Shown here piece after piece: positions 17,801 to 25,517 of a DNA stretch of 64,000 nucleotides. The notes beneath the pieces were generated by a model. It was not told the DNA's origin. It worked only from the letters and a program-made list of their open reading frames with translations, and searched no databases. Origin of the DNA: JAOTVV01 sp039591075 (GTDB taxonomy: Bacteria; Gemmatimonadota; Gemmatimonadetes; Gemmatimonadales; GWC2-71-9). Position 1 is the stretch's first letter, and each line of letters opens with the position of its first letter. The DNA lies in the NCBI GenBank assembly GCA_039591075.1, contig JBDHEI010000002.1, positions 1-64,000 on the forward strand, written 5' to 3'. A program made the translations under genes and the position numbers.

Positions 17801-19834
17801 CTAGTCGGCGGGCCGCGGACGGCCGAGGACCGCCTGCAACCGCGCCGACAGTGCCCTGGCCCGAAATGGTTTCGAGAGGAAGTCGTCCGCCCCCAGCTCG
17901 AAGACGCGAATCTCGCTGTCTTCGTCTCCGTGGGCGGTCAGCACCACCACCGGGATGTTTTCGGTAGCCGGTCGTGACCGCAAGTGGTTCAGCACACCGT
18001 ACCCATCGAGGCCCGGTAGGTTGAGATCGAGCACGACGATATCGGGGGCGTGCCGATCAACCTGATCGAGCGCCTCGACCCCATCGGCTGCCTCCTCCAC
18101 CTCGTACCCCTCACGCTCCAGCAGATCGCGCATCACTTTGCGGAGCTGCTCCTCGTCATCAACCAGCAGGACCTTAGCGTTGGGTCCCCGACGCGGCGGG
18201 GCCACGACGGGATCGATGAGATCGAACTCACCGGCCAAGGCAGCCGCGGTAGGCGCTTCGGTAGCTCCGGAGGTCCGCCGCCGCTCGACGACGACCGGGT
18301 GACCACCGGACCGGCGCCGGCGCGAACCGGGGGTCCGCTTTACGTCCGCCGGCTCCGCACCATCACGGGAGTCTTCCTGCGGGACATCGACTACACGGAG
18401 CAGTTCGTCGATGGTCGACTCGCCGCGGAGCACGTGGGCCAGCCCACTCGTCCACAGGGTCTTCATCCCGCCCCTCTGCGCAACATCGGCGATGCGATCA
18501 GCCGTCTCGTTGGCGCCGATTGTCCGCTCTACCTCGGGGGTCACCCTGAGGACCTCGACGATCGAGAAGCGGCCCCGATATCCGGTCATTGCACACTCCG
18601 GACAACCAACCGCCCGGTAGAGCGGCGTATCGGGCGGAACCCACTGATGGAGTTTCCGTGGGATTGCTTCGACCCACACCTCTTTGCACGTCGGGCACAG
18701 CCGCCGCATCAGACGCTGGGCGATGACGCCGCGGAGCGCGCTGGCGATCTTGTACGGCTCCATCCCGATGTCCACGAGCCGAGTCACCGCATTGGGGGCG
18801 TCGTTGGTGTGGAGCGTGGACAGCACCAGGTGACCGGTGAGCGAGGCCTGCACGGCGATTTGTGCCGTCTCGCGATCCCGGATCTCACCGATGAGCACCA
18901 CGTCCGGGTCCTGCCGCAGGATCGAGCGCAGCGCGGACGCGAACGTGAGCCCCGCCTTTTCGTGCACCTGCACCTGCACGATCCCCTGGAGGCGGTACTC
19001 GACCGGATCTTCGACGGTAACGATGTTGACGCCCTCGCTCTGCACGTGCCGAATGGCCGAGTAGAGGGTCGTGGTCTTGCCGGAACCAGTGGGACCGGTC
19101 ACCAGGATGATCCCGTCCCGGTTATCCAGCATACTGTTGATCTGCTCCTGCTCCTCCGTGCTGAGACCGAGCGAGGGGAGGGCCAAGACGGTTTGCGAGG
19201 TATCGAGGACCCGGATCACGACCTTCTCGCCGAGTGACGCGGGTAACGTCGACACCCGCAGATCGACGGGGATCCCGTTCACCGCGACCCGGGCGCGCCC
19301 GTCCTGGGGCCGCAACCGGTCGGCGATGTCCATGCCCGAGATGATCTTGATCCGCGAGATGAGCGGGAGGCCAGCGGCCCGGGGGATCTTCATCACTTGC
19401 CGCAACACGCCGTCGATTCGGTAGCGGACGGCGACGCCGCCCTCCTCCGGCTCGATGTGGATGTCGCTCGAGCGCGACGTGATGCCCTCGGATATGATCA
19501 GGTCCACCAGGCGAACGACGGGACGCTGTGACGCCTCCTCCTCCGAAACCGCCAGGTCGTCGGCTTCCTCTTCAGCCTTGAGCTGCTCGATCTCTGCGGC
19601 GCTCTCCATGCCCTCGAGCAAGCGGCTCAGCACGTTCTCGGGCTTGTACAGCTCGTCGATCTTGTCCTTGATCTTGGCCGGGCTCGCGAGATGGCTGCGC
19701 ACCTCTCGTCCCGTCGCAAACGCGAGCATCTTCTCGCAATCGAGGTCGAACGGATTCGCGGTGGCAATGTCCAAGGTGGAATCGCTGATGTTGAGGGGGA
19801 GAATCTGGTAGCGCCGCGCGACCGATTCGGGCAC
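17801..19834 (-). CDS. type IV pilus / type II secretion ATPase (PilB/GspE) fused to a response-regulator receiver domain
   Basis: Secretion-type hexameric ATPase that drives pilus assembly or type II secretion from the cytoplasmic face. Walker A is GPTGSGKTTT, the Walker B-type segment is DPDVVLIGEIRDRETAQ, and a four-Cys zinc site is given by CPTC and CPEC. After a linker rich in Arg/Pro comes a receiver domain: acidic residues in LLVDDEEQ, the phospho-acceptor Asp in VVLDLNLPGLDG and Lys in FLSKPFRA. The first standard start is a GTG at 19834, but the frame is open to 20089 and those 85 codons encode a conserved-looking N-terminal domain with no ATG, GTG or TTG. An ATG at 20104 lies behind an in-frame TGA (20092-20090). 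The true start is therefore unresolved. Confidence 0.88.
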   Translation of the reverse strand: MPESVARRYQILPLNISDSTLDIATANPFDLDCEKMLAFATGREVRSHLASPAKIKDKIDELYKPENVLSRLLEGMESAAEIEQLKAEEEADDLAVSEEEASQRPVVRLVDLIISEGITSRSSDIHIEPEEGGVAVRYRIDGVLRQVMKIPRAAGLPLISRIKIISGMDIADRLRPQDGRARVAVNGIPVDLRVSTLPASLGEKVVIRVLDTSQTVLALPSLGLSTEEQEQINSMLDNRDGIILVTGPTGSGKTTTLYSAIRHVQSEGVNIVTVEDPVEYRLQGIVQVQVHEKAGLTFASALRSILRQDPDVVLIGEIRDRETAQIAVQASLTGHLVLSTLHTNDAPNAVTRLVDIGMEPYKIASALRGVIAQRLMRRLCPTCKEVWVEAIPRKLHQWVPPDTPLYRAVGCPECAMTGYRGRFSIVEVLRVTPEVERTIGANETADRIADVAQRGGMKTLWTSGLAHVLRGESTIDELLRVVDVPQEDSRDGAEPADVKRTPGSRRRRSGGHPVVVERRRTSGATEAPTAAALAGEFDLIDPVVAPPRRGPNAKVLLVDDEEQLRKVMRDLLEREGYEVEEAADGVEALDQVDRHAPDIVVLDLNLPGLDGYGVLNHLRSRPATENIPVVVLTAHGDEDSEIRVFELGADDFLSKPFRARALSARLQAVLGRPRPAD

Positions 19835-20213
19835 GATATCGCGTGCGTGCTGCTCGCTGCGCGACAGATCGGCGAGCTTCAGCCGAAAGCGCGTCGTGAG
19901 GCTCCCCAGCAGTGCCTCATCCGTGGTGAGTTCATGCTGGACCGCAGCCTCCCACAGAGAGGGGATTTCCTCCTCTCCTTGCCGAAGCTCCTCGACTTTC
20001 TCCTTTCCGACGAGATCCTCTACCGTCGGTCGGAGCCACTCATCGCTGAACGTGCGAACAGCACCACCTCCACCCCACTGGGGGGCGACTCAGTACTGGG
20101 ACATCCCGTCCTAACTCTTCAAGATATTGGCCTCCGAGGCCAGACGCCAGAAAACCCGCTCGCGTCCCACGCCCCTCGTTGCACTCGACGTACCTGGCCG
20201 TCACCCTCGAAGG

Positions 20214-22256
20214 TCATAGAATGTCCCAAAGATCGCGTGTGACGTCGATCACGACACTGACATCCCGGTCCCGAAGCCCCATGCCGACATCCACGCGGAA
20301 AAACCGATGGAACCACTCCACCCCCACCCCAACGACCGGTCGCACGCCGTCACTGGCCTGCCACGGTAGGCCCGGCATGACGCCACCGGCCCATCCAGCG
20401 CCGACGAACGGCGCCAGGACGATACTCCGGCCGGTGGACACGAATGGTCCGAGCCCGAGGGCCGGAAACGGGATCCGGAGTTGCCACTCGAGCGTTCCAA
20501 CCGCCGCGTAGCGCCCGCCCCAGGCCCGAAACGGCTCACCGACCAGCGTGCCGCGACCTCCCATGACAAACGATCGATGCGCCGGAAGATCTGCCGAGCC
20601 CCAGCCTGCCCACCCCCGTGCGACCACCCGGGTCGTCCCGACGCTCAAATGCGCGCGCCCCGATCCACGAATGCGAAGATACCGCACATCTTCGCCGGTC
20701 CCGCCTTCCACCACCACGGACCCGCTCACGCCAGCCCGCAGCGCCAGTTCCGCGCTGCGGCGCTCAAGTGTCAGCTCGGCGACGCCAAACGTCCCGCTCC
20801 CCAGTGGCGGATTGGGCCGCAACGAGCCGGTTGCCGGCGTCGCACCGGTCACGACGCTCTCCGCATGCTGGATCCCTACCCGGAGCCCCAATCCACCCCG
20901 CACACCGAAATCCCGCCGGACCGAGGCGAAGGCCTCCGTGAGTAGGACGTAATCGCCGAAGTCGTCGCCCACCTCCTGGGCAAGGACCGTATTGAGCAGC
21001 GGTGAGATCACTGGGTCGTCCGCCACATCGGCCAGTCGCCGAGATCCACGCAGCTCCACACCGAGTCCCCCGAACCGGTGTCGGATGCCGAGCCGACCCT
21101 TGGGCCGTTGATCACTGGTGCCGTAGGACACCCAGGCATCGATCTCCGTGGTCCCGCCGGGTCGGAAGATGGTTCCGATTCCTGGGCTCAGTCCCTCCAC
21201 GCGATTGAAGTGCAGCAAGTCGGACAGTGAGCCCACGCTCAACCGTGCCGACGCGAGCCCGGAGAGCGCCTGCGATCCGGCCGTCTCCATGATGCGGCCG
21301 CGGACGTCCTCGAGATCGAACGTCATCACCGGTCCCGCCACCGACTGGATGGCGGTGTGCATCGGCACCTCCCACACGAACGAGTCGCGCACGGCCTGGG
21401 GCACCGCCACGATCTCCGGCCCACGGAACAGGGCATCGGGGAGCCCAACATTGAATTCGTAGTCGCGGATCTCCCACCGGCCGCGAATGATCCCTCGGGC
21501 AGGCATGTCGAGCCACTTGGTCCGGCGGCGGATCTCGATCTCCTGCCGGTTGGGCAGCCAATAGCGTTCCTGCCACAGCCCGTTCTCGAGCACGATGGTG
21601 ATGTCTTCGAGCGTGTCGTCGAGGTAGGCGCTCCGGGTGAAACTGAACCGGAAGATGACGACCTCGGCGGTCTCGACGTCGATGAAGAGGCTGCCTACCA
21701 CCCGTGGAGCACCGAAGTCCCGAGGCCGCACCGTCACCTCGTACACCCGAATCGTTCGCTGCGGGAGGTAGATGGTGAGCGAGTCGACGAGCGCGTAGTC
21801 GTACAGAGTCGGCCCATCCGCGGCCAACGGATGCGGGACGTCGCGAACCTCGTCGCCTTCCCCGAGGCGAATCCGATCCCCGAAGTTGTTCTGCACAATG
21901 CCTAGGTGATCGCGATGGTACTGGATGTCCGTGGGGAGGTCGGCGCGGTCGCGCCACCCGATGATCTGCTGCTTGCTCCGGTCCGGCGCCTTCCAGTACA
22001 CTTCCAGCACGAGCTCGTCGGATTTCACGAGACGCGGTGGCTCGCGGAGTCCCTCGGCCAGTTGGCCCAGAAAGAAGACATAGCCATGCGCACGCACCCG
22101 GAAGTCCTGAAGTGTACTGTCGGCCTGACGTACCTGCCGCTGCGCAATACTGCGCGCCACGTGCGCACGAACCGCGTCGCTGTTCCAGGCTTGGGCGAGG
22201 ACGGACGAAGGGAGCAGCGCGCCGAAGAGCACGCCGAGAACCGGAAGTCGCAGCAT
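20214..22256 (-). CDS. predicted outer-membrane barrel protein with Omp85-like C-terminus
   Basis: 680 residues with a signal peptide (GVLFGALLPSSVLAQA). Residues about 50-290 form a beta-rich periplasmic domain including VYEVTVRPRDFGAPRVVG and SLFIDVETAEVV. It resembles the N-terminal part of DUF5686-type surface proteins and of outer-membrane lipoprotein-sorting factors, though this is a visual impression only. From about 330 the chain alternates Gly/aromatic strands typical of a barrel. MGGRGTLVGEPFRAWGG followed by LEWQLRIPFP resembles the last strands of Omp85/D15 proteins. The final residues lack the usual terminal Phe. It may help place material in the outer membrane. It starts 10 bases from the likely signal of the divergent lipoprotein. 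Confidence 0.75.
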   Translation of the reverse strand: MLRLPVLGVLFGALLPSSVLAQAWNSDAVRAHVARSIAQRQVRQADSTLQDFRVRAHGYVFFLGQLAEGLREPPRLVKSDELVLEVYWKAPDRSKQQIIGWRDRADLPTDIQYHRDHLGIVQNNFGDRIRLGEGDEVRDVPHPLAADGPTLYDYALVDSLTIYLPQRTIRVYEVTVRPRDFGAPRVVGSLFIDVETAEVVIFRFSFTRSAYLDDTLEDITIVLENGLWQERYWLPNRQEIEIRRRTKWLDMPARGIIRGRWEIRDYEFNVGLPDALFRGPEIVAVPQAVRDSFVWEVPMHTAIQSVAGPVMTFDLEDVRGRIMETAGSQALSGLASARLSVGSLSDLLHFNRVEGLSPGIGTIFRPGGTTEIDAWVSYGTSDQRPKGRLGIRHRFGGLGVELRGSRRLADVADDPVISPLLNTVLAQEVGDDFGDYVLLTEAFASVRRDFGVRGGLGLRVGIQHAESVVTGATPATGSLRPNPPLGSGTFGVAELTLERRSAELALRAGVSGSVVVEGGTGEDVRYLRIRGSGRAHLSVGTTRVVARGWAGWGSADLPAHRSFVMGGRGTLVGEPFRAWGGRYAAVGTLEWQLRIPFPALGLGPFVSTGRSIVLAPFVGAGWAGGVMPGLPWQASDGVRPVVGVGVEWFHRFFRVDVGMGLRDRDVSVVIDVTRDLWDIL

Positions 22257-22856
22257 CGTTCCGCAATATCACGGGGGTCGTGGATCGCAGCAAGCGCCCT
22301 ACTCGTCATGGCGGCCTGCGGCGACCTCGATTTCAACGGCGACACCACCCTGCCGACGGCCGACCTGCTCATCCTTCCGCTCACGTCCTCTGCGCCGGTG
22401 GCTCCAACTGCCACATTCTTCGTCTACAACGATCGGGTCACGACCCGGCGCTTGCTGCATGCCGATGCGTTCAACTCGTTGTACCTCGAAGTCCGGTTCA
22501 CGTCGGGCTCGCTGACGACCCTGAACGGCAACCCCCTCGGCCCGAGCGATTCGGTGCGCGTTACACTCGATCCCGAGCCGGGTGGATTCGGGGTCACGGT
22601 GTCGCCGAACGGCCTCGCCTTCGCGGCCGGCGCTCGGCCGACTGCCACATTCGTGTTTGCTGCGTACGGGGACATCAGCATCGCCAACGGCTCCTCGTAC
22701 AGCTCTCCGGTGGCGTACGCCCAAGCGCTCGCGCTCTGGTACGAGGTCACCCCGGGTCGCTGGCGTCGGGTGAGTGGATCGGGCTACACCGGGAACGACG
22801 CCGTGGCCGGAACGCTGGCGGACCCGGGCACCTACCTCGTGGCCGCACCTCGCTGA
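22191..22856 (+). CDS. putative lipoprotein, start codon unclear
   Basis: The frame encodes a very good lipoprotein signal, SRGSWIAASALLVMAAC with the lipobox Cys at codon 22317, then about 180 residues rich in Thr, Ser and Gly. The mature part has beta-strand-like segments (ATFFVYNDRVTTRRL, SDSVRVTLDPEPGG) and ends PGTYLVAAPR, like a small Ig-like or beta-sandwich domain. No ATG, GTG or TTG lies at the expected place. An ATA at 22266 would give an ideal signal, while the nearest TTG at 22191 makes an improbably long charged leader and overlaps the divergent gene. No family was recognised. Coordinates use the TTG for want of a better start. Confidence 0.6.
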   Translation: MGEDGRREQRAEEHAENRKSQHRSAISRGSWIAASALLVMAACGDLDFNGDTTLPTADLLILPLTSSAPVAPTATFFVYNDRVTTRRLLHADAFNSLYLEVRFTSGSLTTLNGNPLGPSDSVRVTLDPEPGGFGVTVSPNGLAFAAGARPTATFVFAAYGDISIANGSSYSSPVAYAQALALWYEVTPGRWRRVSGSGYTGNDAVAGTLADPGTYLVAAPR

Positions 22857-22912
22857 TCGGTCGCCCCTCTCTCGGGCCGCCGATATATTGATCGCAGCCA
22901 AGGAGCCGATCT

Positions 22913-24526
22913 GTGGGCGCGATCAAGTTGCTGAGTACCCTCGGTGAACAGTCCTTCGAGCTGACGGAGGCCCGGACCCTGGTCGTAGGTCGCGCGGTGA
23001 CGAGCGACGTCCCGATCTACGATCCCACGGTTTCCAGGCGCCATGCGGAGCTGTCACTCACGCAGCGCGGCGTCCACGTCGTCGACCTCGGGTCGAGCAA
23101 CGGCACCTACATCAACGGCACCAAGATGAAGGACGGCATTGCCGTCGACGGCGACGTCGTGACGTTCGGCAAGGTCCCGTTCAAGGTGGTGGCGGAGACT
23201 CCGACCGCACGGCAAGCCATGCCACCACAAGCTGCACGCGGCTTCGCCGTGCCGGCACCCGAGCCGACCATTGTGCGGCAGGTCCCCGTGAGTGGGCCGC
23301 GCGCCCTCGACGAGCGTGTCGCTGCCCGCCCGAGCGGCGCGTCTCAGCTTCGCGTCGAGGGCCAGTCCGTCAACGAGCGACAGGCGCAGAAGCTCGAGTT
23401 ATTGCTCGAAATCTCGAAGGAGCTGTCCAAGCAGCAGGATGTGGACCTCCTGCTGGAGAAGGTGGTGGACATCACCTTCAAGGTGATGAGCGTCGACCGC
23501 GTCTCGATCTTGATGCTCGAGGGCGGGTCCGGCGAGCTGGTGCCCCGGGTGTCCCGGAACCGCCTGGACGAGAGCGGCGGCACGCGCGTGCCCCGGTCGA
23601 TTGCGCGTCGGGCGGTTGAGGAACGCCTGGCGATCTTGACCGACAATGCGGCGGCCGACGATCGGTTCAAGGGGCGCTCCATCGTCACTCAGAGCGTGCG
23701 GAGTGCGATGTGTACGCCCCTGATGGGAAGCGACGGGCACGTCCTCGGAATCCTGTATGTCGACAACATGACGGCAACCAATTCGTTCAACGACGAGGAT
23801 CTCGAGTTCCTCATCGCGTTTTCCGGCATCGCCGCCGTCGCCATCGAGAACGGCCGGCTCACCGAGCGCGTGCGCCGCGAGGCTGTCGTGCTCTCCAACT
23901 TCCAGCGCTACTTCGCGCCCGATCTGGCACAACAGATCGCGGGCCAGGCCGAGCAGATCCAGCTCGGGGGCACGAAGCGGCCCGTGGTCATCTTCTTCAG
24001 CGACATCCGCGGGTTCACCACGCTGTCGGAGCACATGAACCCCGACGAGATCGCCTCCCTGCTGACCGAGTACTTCACCGAGATGGTTGAGGTCGTGTTC
24101 GAGCACGGCGGAACGCTCGACAAGTTTATGGGAGATGCAATCATGGCGTTGTGGGGCGCGCCGATCACACACGGAGACGATGCAGACCGCGCCATGCGGT
24201 GCGCCATCGAGCAACAACATGTGCTCGAGGCGTTGAACCAGAAATGGGCAGGCGAAGGTCGGCACCGAATGCAGATCGGGATCGGCATCACGTTCGGCGA
24301 GGTCTTCGCGGGCAACATCGGGAGCGACCGCCGACTCGAATACACCGTGATCGGAGACGCCGTGAACACGGCGTCGCGTCTCTGCTCGAAGGCCGGCGGA
24401 GGACAGATCCTGATTTCCGAGCCGTTCTATCGCGCGCTCTTAACGCCGCCAGAGGTCGAGGCCCTCGAGCCGCTGCAACTCAGGGGCAAGACGAGGGCGG
24501 TCCCAGTCTACCGGGTGAAGCGGTAG
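22913..24526 (+). CDS. FHA-GAF-adenylate/guanylate cyclase
   Basis: Multidomain class III nucleotide cyclase, 537 residues, no membrane segment. An N-terminal FHA domain (about 1-95; VVGRAVTSDV, SRRHAEL, LGSSNGTYING) should bind phosphothreonine. A short linker and helix (EISKELSKQQDVDLLLEKVV) lead to a GAF sensor domain at about 165-315. The C-terminal cyclase domain has the metal Asp pair in FFSDIRGFTTLSE and KFMGDAIMALWGAP, and the transition-state Asn/Arg region in GDAVNTASRL. AAGGAG 7 bases upstream supports the GTG start at 22913. It probably makes cAMP in response to a small ligand or a kinase signal; base specificity was not settled. It is convergent with maf, with an 18-base overlap. 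Confidence 0.93.
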   Translation: MGAIKLLSTLGEQSFELTEARTLVVGRAVTSDVPIYDPTVSRRHAELSLTQRGVHVVDLGSSNGTYINGTKMKDGIAVDGDVVTFGKVPFKVVAETPTARQAMPPQAARGFAVPAPEPTIVRQVPVSGPRALDERVAARPSGASQLRVEGQSVNERQAQKLELLLEISKELSKQQDVDLLLEKVVDITFKVMSVDRVSILMLEGGSGELVPRVSRNRLDESGGTRVPRSIARRAVEERLAILTDNAAADDRFKGRSIVTQSVRSAMCTPLMGSDGHVLGILYVDNMTATNSFNDEDLEFLIAFSGIAAVAIENGRLTERVRREAVVLSNFQRYFAPDLAQQIAGQAEQIQLGGTKRPVVIFFSDIRGFTTLSEHMNPDEIASLLTEYFTEMVEVVFEHGGTLDKFMGDAIMALWGAPITHGDDADRAMRCAIEQQHVLEALNQKWAGEGRHRMQIGIGITFGEVFAGNIGSDRRLEYTVIGDAVNTASRLCSKAGGGQILISEPFYRALLTPPEVEALEPLQLRGKTRAVPVYRVKR

Positions 24527-25083
24527 GGACGCCCGGCGCCGTCCAGCAGGTCGACCACCAATCGCACCGGCAAGCCCATCACGCCGAAGAAGTCCCCCTC
24601 CACCCGTTCGATCAGCACCGCACCGACCCCCTGCACGCCGTAGCTCCCGGCTTTGTCGAGCGGTTCTCCCGTGGCGACGTAGCTTCGGATGGTCTCCGGT
24701 GTGAGCCGGCGAACCCACACCTCAGTGATGTCACACCGCTCGCGCACCTCACCCGTGGGAAGGGCCAGGGCGACCGCCGTGATCACGCGGTGGCTTCGGC
24801 CGGACAGGAGGTGCAGCATGCGCTCCGCGTCGGCAGCGTCGACCGGTTTGCCCAGGAGCTGGTCATCGATGGTGACTACGGTATCCGCCGCGAGCACCAG
24901 CGCCTCCGGACGCTGGCGGTGGACCGCCACGGCTTTCTCCGTGGCGAGCCGCACGGCCATCACCTCCGGCTGTTCGCCGTCGCGCGGCTCCTCGGGGACG
25001 TCGGCCGGTACGACCTCGTGCGGGATGCCGAGCATCTCCAGCAGGTGCCGCCGCCGTGGGGACCCCGATGCGAGGACGATCAT
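24508..25083 (-). CDS. maf: Maf-like nucleotide pyrophosphatase
   Basis: House-cleaning enzyme that hydrolyses non-canonical or modified nucleoside triphosphates; family members are linked to septum control. The N-terminal ASGSPRRRHLLEML motif, the catalytic-type Asp in VLAADTVVTIDDQLLGKP, and DKAGSYGVQGVGAVLIERVEGDFFGVMGLP (given here only in part) are all typical. The length of 191 residues is normal. The ATG at 25083 overlaps the dtd stop by 4 bases, and dtd in turn overlaps glmM, so the three are probably one operon. Its 3' end overlaps the convergent cyclase gene. Confidence 0.93.
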   Translation of the reverse strand: MIVLASGSPRRRHLLEMLGIPHEVVPADVPEEPRDGEQPEVMAVRLATEKAVAVHRQRPEALVLAADTVVTIDDQLLGKPVDAADAERMLHLLSGRSHRVITAVALALPTGEVRERCDITEVWVRRLTPETIRSYVATGEPLDKAGSYGVQGVGAVLIERVEGDFFGVMGLPVRLVVDLLDGAGRPYRFTR

Positions 25084-25517
25084 CTCTCGAGCAGGAGCGT
25101 GACGGGACCATCGTTGATCAGGGCGACTTCCATGACGGCCCCAAACACGCCCGTCTGGACAGTGAGACTTCGCCTCCGCAGGGCATCCGTGAAGCGGTGG
25201 TACAGCCCCTCGGCAACCTCGGGCGGGGCAGCGTGCACGAACGAGGGTCGGCGGCCCTTGGTGCTGTCCCCGTACACGGTGAACTGCGAGACAACCAGTA
25301 CTGCACCGTCCACCTCGTGCAGGTCCCGGTTCAGGCGCCCGTCATCGTCTCCGAACGCCCGCAGCCCCGAGATCTTGTCTGCCATCCACTCGACCTCGGA
25401 CTCCCCATCCCCTTCGGTGAACCCCACCAAGAGCAGATACCCACGCTCGATTGAACCGACCACCGCTCCGTCTACCGTCACCGACGCCCGGGAGACGCGT
25501 TGTAGCACCACCCTCAT
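25080..25517 (-). CDS. dtd: D-aminoacyl-tRNA deacylase
   Basis: Proofreading enzyme that removes D-amino acids (and glycine from tRNA-Ala) from mischarged tRNAs in the cytoplasm. The 145-residue length is exact for the family. It starts with MRVVLQRVSRASVTVDG and carries the active-site motif SQFTVYGD (canonical SQFTL), and NDGPVT near the C-terminus (canonical NxGPVT), which holds the cross-subunit Gly-cisPro. The start codon overlaps the glmM stop and its stop overlaps the maf start, each by 4 bases. No unusual feature was seen. Confidence 0.95.
   Translation of the reverse strand: MRVVLQRVSRASVTVDGAVVGSIERGYLLLVGFTEGDGESEVEWMADKISGLRAFGDDDGRLNRDLHEVDGAVLVVSQFTVYGDSTKGRRPSFVHAAPPEVAEGLYHRFTDALRRRSLTVQTGVFGAVMEVALINDGPVTLLLER

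Noticed and set aside
20119..20217. A 32-residue ORF overlapping the barrel stop as ATGA
   Set aside because: The product is short with no recognisable features, ends before any other gene, and the overlap alone is weak evidence in GC-rich DNA.
22884..22889. TATATT as a -10 box for the cyclase gene
   Set aside because: No acceptable -35 was found 15-19 bases upstream, so it is not listed as a promoter.
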